Positions 42,964 to 51,468 of a DNA stretch of 64,000 nt are shown piece by piece. The notes under the pieces were generated by a model that was not told the origin of the DNA, ran no database searches, and saw only the letters and a list, made by a program, of their open reading frames with translations. The first letter of the stretch is position 1. The number at the start of each line of letters is the position of its first letter. Origin of the DNA: Actinocrinis sp035653575 (GTDB lineage Bacteria > Actinomycetota > Actinomycetes > Streptomycetales > Catenulisporaceae); assembly GCF_035653575.1 (NCBI RefSeq), contig NZ_DASRBQ010000022.1:62001-126000 (forward strand), written 5' to 3'. A program made the translations under genes and the position numbers.

Positions 42964-44160
42964 TCAGTCAGCGCTCGCTTCGCCGCCGACCACACGGGCC
43001 AGCGCGAGCGCGAACAGGATGACCGCGCCGCTGATCGCCAGCTGCCAGTAGTTGGACACCTGCGCCAGGTCGATCACGTTCTGCACCAGGCCGAGCAGGA
43101 TCACGCCGCTGGCCGCGCCGACCATGCTGCCGCGCCCGCCGCGAAGCGACACCCCGCCGATGACCGCCGCCGCGAACACGGTGAAGATGATGCCCTCCTG
43201 ATAACCCTGCTGCACCGTGACTGAGGAGACCTTCCCGGCCTCCATCAGGCCGCCGACCGCCGCGAGCACTGATCCGGCGACGTACACGCCGATCTTGATC
43301 CGGTCCACCTTGATCCCGGCCGCGCGCGCCGCCTCCGGGTTGCCGCCGATCGCGTAGATCGACCGGCCGGTGCGGTGGTAGCGCAGGAACAGCCCGGTCA
43401 GCACGAAGATGGCGCCGGCCACGAGGAGCGAGACCGGCACCTGCCCCACGAACGCGCTGCCCAGATACGAGAACGCGCTCGGCAACTCGTACGGCGACTG
43501 GCCATGCACGACGCCATTCTGCACACCCGCCAGCAGAACAGTCATGCCGAGCGTGACGATGAAGCCGTTCAGCCGGGACTTCACGATCAGCAGACCGTTG
43601 ATAAGGCCGACCACGGCGCCGATCGCCAGCAGGATCAGGATGCCGAGATAGGGGCTCAGCTGGGCGCCGGAACCGAAGGCCAGCTTCGGCACGATCAGCC
43701 ACGCGGCGATCATCGGCGCCAGGCCGTAGGTCGCCTCCAGGGACAGGTCCATGCCGCCGATCAGCAGGATCAGGCTCTCGCCGACCACGGTCACGCCGAG
43801 CGCGGAGACCTGCTGCCCGACCCCGGAGACCAGGTTGTTCACGGTGAAGAACGCAGAGCTCTGGCTCGCACCCACGATCAGGATCACGACCAGCACCGGC
43901 AGGAGCGCGGCCTGCCGGATCCACGAGACCGCGGCCGGGCTGCCTTGCCGCGAATTGAGCCGTCCGGTGCGCGCGGCGATGCGCGCCGCCAAGCCGCCCT
44001 CGACGGGGGTCGCGGCGGCCGCGGATCCGGTTGCGTCCTTCGCGGCGCCCGGGGCGGTGCCGCCGGCGTCGGGCGGTAGCGCGTCTGAGCCGCGGCCCGC
44101 GTCCGCTCGGGATGCGTTCGCGGCGCCCTTGGCGTCCGTGCGGTCCTGGATCTCGCTCAC
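42964..44160 (-). CDS. Sugar ABC transporter permease (RbsC/AraH family)
   Basis: A 398-residue permease. The first 90 residues are a disordered Ala/Asp-rich leader, followed by about ten hydrophobic segments. AVGVVGLINGLLIVKSRLNGFIVTLG carries the EAA-like coupling loop, and FAAAVIGGVSLRGGRGSMVGAASGVILLGLVQNVIDLA is diagnostic of the ribose/xylose permease family. GTG start overlaps the ATPase stop by 4 bases (GTGA). With the ATPase and lipoprotein genes upstream it forms an importer, presumably for the sugar processed by the adjoining enzymes. Confidence 0.92.
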   Translation of the reverse strand: MSEIQDRTDAKGAANASRADAGRGSDALPPDAGGTAPGAAKDATGSAAAATPVEGGLAARIAARTGRLNSRQGSPAAVSWIRQAALLPVLVVILIVGASQSSAFFTVNNLVSGVGQQVSALGVTVVGESLILLIGGMDLSLEATYGLAPMIAAWLIVPKLAFGSGAQLSPYLGILILLAIGAVVGLINGLLIVKSRLNGFIVTLGMTVLLAGVQNGVVHGQSPYELPSAFSYLGSAFVGQVPVSLLVAGAIFVLTGLFLRYHRTGRSIYAIGGNPEAARAAGIKVDRIKIGVYVAGSVLAAVGGLMEAGKVSSVTVQQGYQEGIIFTVFAAAVIGGVSLRGGRGSMVGAASGVILLGLVQNVIDLAQVSNYWQLAISGAVILFALALARVVGGEASAD

Positions 44161-45878
44161 GCTCCGTCGTCCTTCCGATCAGATCCCTCGTGCGGCCGCG
44201 CTGACGCCTCGTTCAGCGGTTCCGGATTCAGCCGGTTCGATGCCTCGTGTGGCGGTGTTGTCGCCCCTGCGCTGCTGCTGCCACGGTCCGGTTCCGCCGC
44301 GGACGCCTCGCGGACGTCCAGGCCCTCGGTGGCGGCGATCAGCGCCTCGCGGTCGAACGGCCGCGGCCCTTGCCCGCGCTGGAACTCGGCGGCGATCTCG
44401 CCGCGCACCAGCACCACCACCCGGTCGCAGTGCTCGATGTCGTCCAGGTCGTCGGTGGCCAGCAGCACTCCGGCGCCGCGTTCCGCCGCCGCGCGCAACG
44501 CGCCGAGCAGCAGCTCCTTCGACGCGACGTCCACGCCTCTGGTCGGCGTGATCGCCACCACCAGCTTCGGGTCGCGGATCAGCGCCCGCGCCACGGTCAC
44601 CTTCTGCTGGTTGCCGCCGGACAGCTCCGCGACCGGCTGCTTGAGCGAGGCCGCGGCGACACTCAGCGCACCGGCCAGCGGCGCCGCCGCGCGCTCCAGC
44701 GCCCGCGGCGCCAGCACTCCGCGGCCGGCCCGGGCCAGCCGGTCGGTGACCGTCATCGTCACGTTCTCCGCGATCGACATCACGCCGACGAAACCCTCGG
44801 TGCGGCGATCCTCCGGGATATAGCCGACCCCGGCCCGCAGCGCGGCCTCGCGTTTCCCGTTCGGTAGCCGTTCGCCGGTGAGCATGACCGTGCCCTCGTC
44901 CGCCCGATCTGCGCCGGCGACGATCCGGCCGAGCGTGACGACGCCCGAGCTGATCAGCCCGACGACGCCGACCTGTTCGCCGGCCGCGACGTGCAGCGAG
45001 ACGCCGCGCAGTGCGCCGTGTGTCGAGGCCGCTTTCAGATCCTTGACTTCGAGCAGCTCGGCGGAGTCCTGTCCTGCGTCGCCGCCGGACAGGTTCAGCC
45101 GGGAGAGCCGTTCGTCGATCTCCTTCACCGGCACCGGCCCGACCATCGCGGCCACGAGCCGCTCCCGGCTCAGCTCAGCGCTGGTGGAGGAGAGCACGAG
45201 CTCGCCGTCGCGCAGCACCGCCACGTCGTCGCAGATCTCGAACACCTCTTCCAGGTGGTGCGAGATGTAGAGGACCGCGACTCCGGACGCGGTCAGCTGC
45301 CTGACCCGCTCGAAGAGCCGGGCCACCGCGTCGTGCTCCAGCGCCGCGGTCGGCTCGTCCAGCAGCAGGCAGCGGGTTCCGGAGGCCACGGCGCGCGCGA
45401 TCTCCACCAGCTGGCGCTGCTCGACGGTCAGCCCGCGGCACGGCGCTCCCGCGTCGATGTCCAGGCCCCAGTCCGCCAGCGTCCGGCGCGCGTCCGCCTT
45501 GACCGCGCGCCAGGAGACCGGGGCCCAGGAGGTCGAACGCCGGCCCGGCGCCGAGCCGCGCTGGGGGAGGCGGCCGAGGAACACGTTCTCGGCCACGGTG
45601 AGGTCCGGCACCACCATCGAGTGCTGATGAACCGTCGCGATCCGCTCCCGCCAGGCGTGCACGGCGCCCGCGGGCGGGGCCGGCTCGCCGCCGAACCGAA
45701 CCTCGCCCGCGTCCGGCGCGAGCAGGCCGCTGAGAATGGAGACCAGGGTCGACTTGCCGGCCCCGTTGCGTCCGACCAGGCCGAGGCAGCGGCCCGGTTC
45801 GAGCGCCAGGTCGATCCCGCGCAGCGCCCGGGTCGGCCCGAAGCTCTTGTGGATGCCCACCGCCTCGACCGCAGTCAT
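44157..45878 (-). CDS. Sugar ABC transporter ATPase with two nucleotide-binding domains
   Basis: A 573-residue duplicated ATPase. NBD1: Walker A VGRNGAGKSTLVSIL (36-50), signature LTVEQRQLVEIARAVASG and Walker B CLLLDEPTAALE. NBD2: degenerate Walker A VGLISSGVVTL without lysine, signature LSGGNQQKVTVARAL and a Walker B region reading KLVVAITPTRGVDV in place of the usual LDEP, so only NBD1 should hydrolyse ATP, as in RbsA/MglA and nucleoside-type (NupO) relatives. The last 50 residues are a disordered tail. ATG with AAGGGA upstream. Central gene of the importer. Confidence 0.92.
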   Translation of the reverse strand: MTAVEAVGIHKSFGPTRALRGIDLALEPGRCLGLVGRNGAGKSTLVSILSGLLAPDAGEVRFGGEPAPPAGAVHAWRERIATVHQHSMVVPDLTVAENVFLGRLPQRGSAPGRRSTSWAPVSWRAVKADARRTLADWGLDIDAGAPCRGLTVEQRQLVEIARAVASGTRCLLLDEPTAALEHDAVARLFERVRQLTASGVAVLYISHHLEEVFEICDDVAVLRDGELVLSSTSAELSRERLVAAMVGPVPVKEIDERLSRLNLSGGDAGQDSAELLEVKDLKAASTHGALRGVSLHVAAGEQVGVVGLISSGVVTLGRIVAGADRADEGTVMLTGERLPNGKREAALRAGVGYIPEDRRTEGFVGVMSIAENVTMTVTDRLARAGRGVLAPRALERAAAPLAGALSVAAASLKQPVAELSGGNQQKVTVARALIRDPKLVVAITPTRGVDVASKELLLGALRAAAERGAGVLLATDDLDDIEHCDRVVVLVRGEIAAEFQRGQGPRPFDREALIAATEGLDVREASAAEPDRGSSSAGATTPPHEASNRLNPEPLNEASARPHEGSDRKDDGA

Positions 45879-45942
45879 CGCCGTGGTCCCTTCCTCTCTC
45901 GGCGCGGCCCGCGCCGCATTCGTGTGTCCGCGACGTCGGCGA

Positions 45943-47109
45943 TCAGGAACTCGCGCACACGCCGCCGTGTGCCGCGCCGTATACGTTGCCCCACAACGTG
46001 GAGTCCGTCACGGGGGTTGTCGTCAACGTGTTCGGCAGGCCGTCGACCGGCTTGGCGATGTTGATCGTCTGCTGGGTCGCGGTGACGAACGGCGCGACGA
46101 TCGGGTCGGCGAGGTTGGTGTCGCCGTTGTACGTCACGTTCTGCAGCGTCGGCGCGCCGCCGCCCGGGTCGCCCTCCTTGTGCGTCACGCCCTTGGCCGC
46201 GTCGATCGCGTACTGCAGGGCATACTGCGCGTAAAGGTTCGCCGGCTGCGACTGCGCGGCGTCCAGCGTGCCCTTCTGGATGTCGCACATCTCGAACGGA
46301 ACGCCGTCGTCGCTGATCAGGATGACGTGGTTGGCCGCGCCGACCTTGCCGTAGCCCTTGGACTGCAACAGCGGGATGATGCCCGTGTCAGGGCTGCTCC
46401 ACTGCGCGTAGATCGCCTTGAGCTGCGAACCGTAGGCGTTGACCGCGTTCTGCGCGTCGCTGACGGCGGTCGCCTCGGTCCAGTTCGTCGGCTCCTTCAA
46501 GAGCTTGACAGCGGGCGCGTTCTGCGCGACGCAGCTCTCGAACGAGGTCGAGCGGTCGCCTCCGTTGGAGGAGGCGAGGTCGCCCTCGAGATCGAGCACG
46601 TATCCGGACTGCACCTTGCTGGTGATGTACGCGCAGGCGTCCTGGCCGTAGAGCGTGTTCGACGCCCGCACGACCATGTACACGTGCCCGACGCCCACGA
46701 TGGTGTCCACCGACACCAGCTGCACGTGGTGCGCGTTCGCGTAGTTGATCGCCGGGCCGAGGCTGGTCGCCGTCTCCGGGTTGACGATGATCGCCTGCGC
46801 GCCCTGGTTCACCAGCTCCTCGATCTGCTGGTTCTGCAGCGAGGCGTCGGCCTGGGCCAGCAGCGGGCCGATCAGCTGGACCTTGTCCTGGTCGGCGTAC
46901 TGCTTCTCGTAGTTGATGTAGGCGGCCCAGAACGCGGTGTTGTTGTAGGTCAGCGCGACGCCGATCTTGATCTGCCCGCCCGAGGAGGTGCCCGGGTTGT
47001 TGTTGGTGGTGTGGGATCCGCAGCCGGCGGCGGCGAGGGTCAGCGCCGCCGCGACCGCTGCGATGCGTGATGTGTGCCGCGCTCGGCGCGGCGCGGGGTG
47101 ACGGTCCAA
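45943..47109 (-). CDS. Sugar-binding lipoprotein of ABC transporter (periplasmic-binding type I)
   Basis: A 388-residue lipoprotein: twin Arg-rich start, hydrophobic stretch and lipobox LAAAGC with Cys30, then an Asn/Ser-rich spacer and a type I periplasmic-binding fold (IKIGVALTYNNTAFWAAYINY; IEELVNQGAQAIIVNPETATSLGPAI; GVGHVYMVVRASNTLYGQDA; ILISDDGVPFEMCDIQKGTLDAAQSQPANL). It is related to ribose and nucleoside binding proteins. The TTG start at 47109 is supported by AGGAG 6 bases upstream. It follows its own strong promoter (47184-47212) and is the first gene of importer plus aldo/keto reductase. Confidence 0.92.
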   Translation of the reverse strand: MDRHPAPRRARHTSRIAAVAAALTLAAAGCGSHTTNNNPGTSSGGQIKIGVALTYNNTAFWAAYINYEKQYADQDKVQLIGPLLAQADASLQNQQIEELVNQGAQAIIVNPETATSLGPAINYANAHHVQLVSVDTIVGVGHVYMVVRASNTLYGQDACAYITSKVQSGYVLDLEGDLASSNGGDRSTSFESCVAQNAPAVKLLKEPTNWTEATAVSDAQNAVNAYGSQLKAIYAQWSSPDTGIIPLLQSKGYGKVGAANHVILISDDGVPFEMCDIQKGTLDAAQSQPANLYAQYALQYAIDAAKGVTHKEGDPGGGAPTLQNVTYNGDTNLADPIVAPFVTATQQTINIAKPVDGLPNTLTTTPVTDSTLWGNVYGAAHGGVCASS

Positions 47110-47183
47110 CGGTTTCTCCTGGAGTCTCGGCGCTGAGAATCGAATGGAACCGGGCTGAGCGAGATCGCCCTTACTCGGACTGC

Positions 47184-47212
47184 AACATAGGTCGGATGAA
47201 TTGGCCAGTCAA
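47184..47212 (-). promoter_or_regulatory. Promoter of the sugar importer operon with embedded TCGGATGA site
   Basis: On the minus strand TTGACT (complement of 47207-47212), exact 17-base spacer, TATGTT (complement of 47184-47189). The spacer contains TCATCCGA (plus-strand TCGGATGA, 47192-47199), which recurs twice in the 49.5-49.7 kb divergent promoter. A protein bound there would sit between -35 and -10 and repress. Confidence 0.6.
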
Positions 47213-47358
47213 CGTTCGAGATGAAAGCGATATGAAGTTCAGCGGTGAGGTCGGTGGTGCTGCTGATTTGGACGTTCGATGATCATTCGACAGTTCGCCC
47301 GCAGGCGGCATCCAGCCAGCACACCGACCGGAGATCGGAGCACTGACCGGGTGGCCAG

Positions 47359-48180
47359 TCATCGGGTCCCGGCCCCCGGCGGCCGCAGCCGCAGCCCGGC
47401 CATGCCGCCGTCCACGGCCAGGGACGTGCCGGTCGTGGATCCGGACAGCGGGCTGGCCAGATACGCGATCGCGCCGGCGACCTCCGCCGCGGAGACGAGG
47501 CGGCCGAGCGGCTGGCGGGCCTCCAGCGCGGCGCGCTCCCGCGCCGGGTCCGGTGACTGGTCCAGGAGCCTGCTGACCCAGGGCGTGTCCGCGGTGCCCG
47601 GGTTCACGCAGTTGACCCGTACGCCTTCGCGCACATGGTCCGCGGCCATGGCCAGGGTCAGCGAGAGCACCGCTCCCTTGGTCGCCGAGTACAGCGCGCG
47701 CTGCGGCAGTCCCGCGGTCGCAGCGATCGAACACGTGTTGACGATCGCGGCGTGCGACGATCTGCGCAGGTGGGGGAGGGCAGCGCGGGCCGTGCGGACC
47801 ATGCCGAAGACGTTCACGTCGAACACGCGTTGCCACTCGGCGTCGTCGTTGTCCTCCACGGTGCCGATCGCGCCGACGCCCGCGTTGTTGACCAGCACGT
47901 CGATGCCGCCGAACACGGCGACGACCTCGGCGATCGCCGCGCGCACCGAGTCGTCGTCCGTCACGTCCGCCGGTACGCAGATCCACGACGGCGACTCGTT
48001 CTTGCGCTCGGCCTCGCCGATCGCCAGGTCCAGCACCGCGACCCGCGCGCCCCGCTCGGCCAGCAGCGCGGCCGTCGCGGCGCCGATTCCCGACGCGCCG
48101 CCGGTGACCACGGCCGCCAGGCCCGCGAAATCGCGCGAGCCCGCCGCGGAATCCGCGCCCTGGTCCGCTGCCTCGCTCAT
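47359..48180 (-). CDS. SDR, candidate 2-keto-3-deoxy-L-fuconate dehydrogenase
   Basis: A 273-residue classical SDR: TGGASGIGAATA (26-37), DVTD, NNAGVGA (near 95), catalytic Ser in NTCSIAATAG, YSATK (166-170) and NPGTADTPW. The start ATG abuts the stop of the dehydratase gene with no gap, so both are co-translated. In the non-phosphorylating L-fucose route an SDR oxidises 2-keto-3-deoxy-L-fuconate at C4 to the 2,4-diketo acid; position next to the dehydratase and a FAH hydrolase supports that role. Substrate otherwise unproven. Confidence 0.85.
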   Translation of the reverse strand: MSEAADQGADSAAGSRDFAGLAAVVTGGASGIGAATAALLAERGARVAVLDLAIGEAERKNESPSWICVPADVTDDDSVRAAIAEVVAVFGGIDVLVNNAGVGAIGTVEDNDDAEWQRVFDVNVFGMVRTARAALPHLRRSSHAAIVNTCSIAATAGLPQRALYSATKGAVLSLTLAMAADHVREGVRVNCVNPGTADTPWVSRLLDQSPDPARERAALEARQPLGRLVSAAEVAGAIAYLASPLSGSTTGTSLAVDGGMAGLRLRPPGAGTR

Positions 48181-49506
48181 CTACTGCACCGCCTCCATCC
48201 GCTCCTGCCACACCGGGCCGTCCGGGAACAGATACCGCGCCCGGCTGACCGGCAAAATCTCCGCGCCGAATCCGGGCCGGGTAGGGGCCTGATACCGCCC
48301 GCCCTTGATCCGCACCGGGTCGGCGAAGTGCTCGTGCAGGTGGTCCACGTACTCGATCACCCGGTCCTCCATCCGGCTGGTCACCGCGACGAAGTCGAAC
48401 ATCGACAGGTGCTGCACCAGCTCGCACAGGCCGACGCCGCCGGCGTGCGGGCACACCGGAACGCCGAACTTGGCCGCCAGCAACAGGATCGCGACGTTCT
48501 CGTTGACCCCGCCGACGCGGGCCGCGTCGATCTGCACGATGTCTACCGCGTCGGCCTGCAGCAGCTGCTTGAACACGACCCGGTTCTGCACGTGCTCGCC
48601 GGTCGCCACCTTGACCGGCGAGACCCCGCGGCGGATCGCGGCGTGCCCGAGCACGTCGTCCGGGCTGGTCGGCTCCTCGATCCAGTACGGATCGAACTCG
48701 GCGAGCGCGCCCATCCAGGCGATCGCCTCGTTCACGTTCCAGCGCTGATTCGCGTCGACCGCGATGCGCACCGCCGGACCGACCGCTTCACGCGCGGCCC
48801 GGAACCGGCGCACGTCGTCGGTCAGCGAGGCGCCGACCTTCAGCTTGATCTGGGTGAACCCGTCCGCCACCGCCTGGCGGGCCAGCCGGGTCACCTTCGC
48901 GTCGTCGTAGCCGAGCCAGCCGGGGGAGGTCGTGTACGCCGGGTACCCGTCCCGCAGCAGGATCCTCTCGCGCTCAGCCCGCCCCGGCTCGGCCGCCTCG
49001 AGCAACTCCAGCGCCTCCTCCGGGGAGAGCGCGTCGACCAGGTAGCGGAAGTCGACCAGGCCGACCAGCTGCTTCGGGGTCAGGTCGCTCAGCAGCTTCC
49101 ACACCGGCTTGCCCGCGCGCTTGGCGGCCAGGTCCCAGGCGGCGTTGACCACGGCGCCGATCGCCATGTGCATGACGCCCTTCTCCGGGCCGAGCCAGCG
49201 CAGCTGGCTGTCGCCGACCAGCTCCGCGCTGAACCGGCCGAGGTGGTCGAGCACCTCGTCGAGCGGCCGGCCGACGACGAACGGGCGCAGCGCGCCGATC
49301 GCGGCGGTGACCACGTCGTTGCCCCGGCCGATGGTGAAGCAGAAGGCGTGTCCTTCCAAGCCGTCGGTGTCATCGGTGCGCAGGATGACATACGCGGCCG
49401 AATAGTCGGGGTCCGGATTCATCGCGTCCGAGCCGTCCAGCGTCGCCGAGGTCGGGAAGCGCAGGTCGAGGCAGTCGAGCGTGGTGATGAGGGCGGCGCG
49501 GGCCAT
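48181..49506 (-). CDS. Enolase-superfamily dehydratase, L-fuconate dehydratase type
   Basis: A 441-residue Mg-dependent enzyme. Catalytic features in order: KxK in FTQIKLKVG (about 219-221), metal ligands Asp in AVDANQRW, Glu in YWIEEPTSPDD and Glu in VATGEHVQNR, and the His base in CPHAGGVGLCE. The N-terminus RFPTSATLDGSDAMNPDPDYSAAYVILRTD and length are those of L-fuconate dehydratase (human ENOSF1 and Xanthomonas enzymes). It converts L-fuconate to 2-keto-3-deoxy-L-fuconate. The start at 49506 is chosen for conservation and AAGGGG upstream; a longer open frame to about 49965 overlaps the divergent FAH gene and is not real. Confidence 0.9.
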   Translation of the reverse strand: MARAALITTLDCLDLRFPTSATLDGSDAMNPDPDYSAAYVILRTDDTDGLEGHAFCFTIGRGNDVVTAAIGALRPFVVGRPLDEVLDHLGRFSAELVGDSQLRWLGPEKGVMHMAIGAVVNAAWDLAAKRAGKPVWKLLSDLTPKQLVGLVDFRYLVDALSPEEALELLEAAEPGRAERERILLRDGYPAYTTSPGWLGYDDAKVTRLARQAVADGFTQIKLKVGASLTDDVRRFRAAREAVGPAVRIAVDANQRWNVNEAIAWMGALAEFDPYWIEEPTSPDDVLGHAAIRRGVSPVKVATGEHVQNRVVFKQLLQADAVDIVQIDAARVGGVNENVAILLLAAKFGVPVCPHAGGVGLCELVQHLSMFDFVAVTSRMEDRVIEYVDHLHEHFADPVRIKGGRYQAPTRPGFGAEILPVSRARYLFPDGPVWQERMEAVQ

Positions 49507-49560
49507 GCGGCGTAACCCCTTCGGCGATCCCCGCGCACGGAGACCGATCGTCCAGCAGCA

Positions 49561-49682
49561 GTCATCCGATGTATACGCCCGCGCTTTCGGCGTTGTCCAG
49601 TGTCGAACCGGTAAGCGTCCGAGAACCGCGCCGGAGCGTCCCGATATAGGTTCTTTCGTGCCCGCAAGAATGGTCGGATGAC
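49561..49682. promoter_or_regulatory. Divergent promoter region of dehydratase and FAH genes with paired TCGGATGAC sites
   Basis: GTCATCCGA at 49561-49569 and its inverse TCGGATGAC at 49674-49682 flank the divergent region. Minus-strand promoter for the dehydratase: TGGACA (complement of 49594-49599), 18-base spacer, TATACA (complement of 49570-49575), with one site starting at the next base, covering +1. The other site lies about 26 bases before the FAH start. Confidence 0.6.
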
Positions 49683-49707
49683 ACGCGCTGCCAGTAGAGT
49701 CCGCTGC

Positions 49708-50568
49708 ATGAAGCTTCTGCGCATCGGCGAACCCGGCCGCGAGCGCCCGTACGTGGCCCTCGACGGAAACCTGGTCCTGGACGTCTCCGACCTGACCACC
49801 GACTTCACCCCGGACTTCCTGGCCGGCGGCGGACTCGACAGGCTGCGCGCCGCGGTGGCCGAGCGCGCGGCCGAGGCCGTGCCCATGCCGCAGGGCGTGC
49901 GCGTCGGCGCCCCCGTTCCGCGCCCTGGCAAGATCGTCTGCATCGGCCTGAACTACGCCGACCACGCCGCCGAGACCGGGGCCGAGATCCCCAAGGAGCC
50001 GGTCGTCTTCATGAAGGCCCCTGACACGGTGGTCGGCCCGAACGACGAGGTGCGCATCCCGCGCGGCTCCACGAAGACCGACTACGAGGTCGAACTCGGC
50101 GTGCTGATCGGCGCCAGGGCCCGCTACCTGGAGTCGGCGCGGGAAGGCCTCGCCGCCGTCGCCGGCTACCTGGTCTGCAACGACGTCTCAGAGCGCGAAT
50201 TCCAGCTGGAGCGCGGCGGCACCTGGGACAAGGGCAAGAGCTGCGAGACCTTCAACCCGGCCGGCCCGTACCTGGTCACCGCCGACGAGGTGCCCGACCC
50301 CGGCGCGCTGGACCTGTGGCTCGACGTGAACGGGCAGCGCCGGCAGAGCTCGAACACCAAGAACCTGATCTTCGGCGTCGGGGAGATCATCCGCTACGTC
50401 AGCCGGTTCATGGTCCTCGAACCCGGAGACCTGATCAACACCGGCACACCGGGCGGCGTCGCACTGGCCACCGGCCGCGCCGAGGACTACCTCAAGCCCG
50501 GCGACGTGGTGGAGCTCGGCATCTCCGGCCTCGGCTCGCAGCGGGTGACTTTCGTCCCAGCGCCCTGA
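49708..50568 (+). CDS. FAH-family hydrolase, candidate 2,4-diketo-3-deoxy-L-fuconate hydrolase
   Basis: A 286-residue fumarylacetoacetate-hydrolase fold enzyme with an N-terminal 60-residue beta cap typical of acylpyruvate hydrolases. Catalytic core: IGLNYADHAAETG (His as part of the dyad, about 85-97), VVFMKAPDTVVGPNDEVRIP, KTDYEVELGVLIG (metal-ligating Glu residues) and GDLINTGTPGGVALA. Length and motifs match hydrolases splitting diketo acids to pyruvate plus a second acid. Divergent from the dehydratase/SDR operon with shared operator-like motifs, so likely the last catabolic step, giving pyruvate and lactate. ATG 49708; no strong ribosome site. Confidence 0.87.
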   Translation: MKLLRIGEPGRERPYVALDGNLVLDVSDLTTDFTPDFLAGGGLDRLRAAVAERAAEAVPMPQGVRVGAPVPRPGKIVCIGLNYADHAAETGAEIPKEPVVFMKAPDTVVGPNDEVRIPRGSTKTDYEVELGVLIGARARYLESAREGLAAVAGYLVCNDVSEREFQLERGGTWDKGKSCETFNPAGPYLVTADEVPDPGALDLWLDVNGQRRQSSNTKNLIFGVGEIIRYVSRFMVLEPGDLINTGTPGGVALATGRAEDYLKPGDVVELGISGLGSQRVTFVPAP

Positions 50569-50712
50569 CGAAGTACTCCGGCCGATAGTCAGTCGTGCCA
50601 TGATCCGGGCATGCAGCGGCTCGCGCGCGAACTCGGCGCCCGGGTCACGGCGACGGTGCTCGCCTCGTCGTGGAACGGCGGCGGGAAGTCCGGCTCTGAG
50701 TGAGGCCGCCGG

Positions 50713-51381
50713 CTACTCGCAGCCGCGCTGGGCCATGGTGAGATAGCCGAGGAAGGTGAACATCGTCTCGCCGGGTTCGAGCGCCTTCGGCGGCGCGTCC
50801 GCCCGGCGGCGGTGCACGCCCACGCCGAAGTCGCCCGGCTCGGTGACGAATTCGAGCTCGAATCCGCTCTGCGCGAACCAGTCGCAGATCTGCGGGACCA
50901 GGTCCGGCTCCTTGCGGTGCCGCGTCCAGACGGTCGTGCCGCCGGGAGCGCACAGCGCCGCGCAGTAGCCGATCGTGCGGCGGATGTCCTCGTTGGTGAT
51001 GTTGCCGAAGATGCCGCAGGCGAGCACCAGGTCGGCTGGGGCGTAGGCCAGGTAGTTGTCGGTGAGCGCGGCGTCGCCGGTCACCACCTCGATGCCGGCC
51101 AGGCCGAGGTCGCGCACCCGCTGCCGGGCCGCGTCCGCGTTGCGCGGGTCCAGCTCGACCAGTACCGCGGTGACGTCGTCGCGGCGCGGATGGTTCTCGA
51201 GCACGCCGAGCAGGTCTCGGCCCTGGCCCGCGCACATCGACAGCGCCTTGATCGGGCCCGGCGCCGCGGCGTCGAGGGCGCGCGTGATGCGGTCCTGCAC
51301 CACGACCAGCCGCCGGGCGAGCCAGGAGGCGGGGTCCTCGTATCGCTCGTGCCAGGCGAGCCAGTCTTGTTCCGCGGTCAC
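50713..51381 (-). CDS. SAM-dependent methyltransferase-like protein
   Basis: A 222-residue Rossmann protein: KALSMCAGQGRDLLGVLENHP (SAM loop CAGQGRD, about 48-54), VTAVLVELDPRNADAARQR after strand 2, GDAALTDNY and LVLACGIFGNITNEDIRRTI. The ACGxFGNIT pattern is characteristic of an actinobacterial group of unassigned methyltransferases. GTG start. Single gene, 87 bases downstream of the PAC2 gene on the same strand. Substrate unknown. Confidence 0.78.
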   Translation of the reverse strand: MTAEQDWLAWHERYEDPASWLARRLVVVQDRITRALDAAAPGPIKALSMCAGQGRDLLGVLENHPRRDDVTAVLVELDPRNADAARQRVRDLGLAGIEVVTGDAALTDNYLAYAPADLVLACGIFGNITNEDIRRTIGYCAALCAPGGTTVWTRHRKEPDLVPQICDWFAQSGFELEFVTEPGDFGVGVHRRRADAPPKALEPGETMFTFLGYLTMAQRGCE

Positions 51382-51468
51382 GCCCGCAGCCTATTCATCG
51401 GCCGCCGCGCGGACCACGGATTAATCGGCCCGCCGCCGTTGCCGCGGCGACGTCGGCGGGCCGGTCCG

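Noticed and set aside
47202..47361. Repeated 10-mer TGGCCAGTCA at 47202 and 47352 as operator pair
   Set aside because: The second copy coincides with the end of the SDR coding sequence, and the first overlaps the promoter -35; likely coincidence compared with the TCGGATGA motif.
48181..49965. 594-codon version of the dehydratase gene
   Set aside because: The extra N-terminus overlaps the divergent FAH gene and promoter; conserved sequence starts at 49506.
50611..50703. Thirty-codon plus-strand frame after the FAH gene
   Set aside because: Short, without ribosome site or similarity; probably chance in GC-rich DNA.
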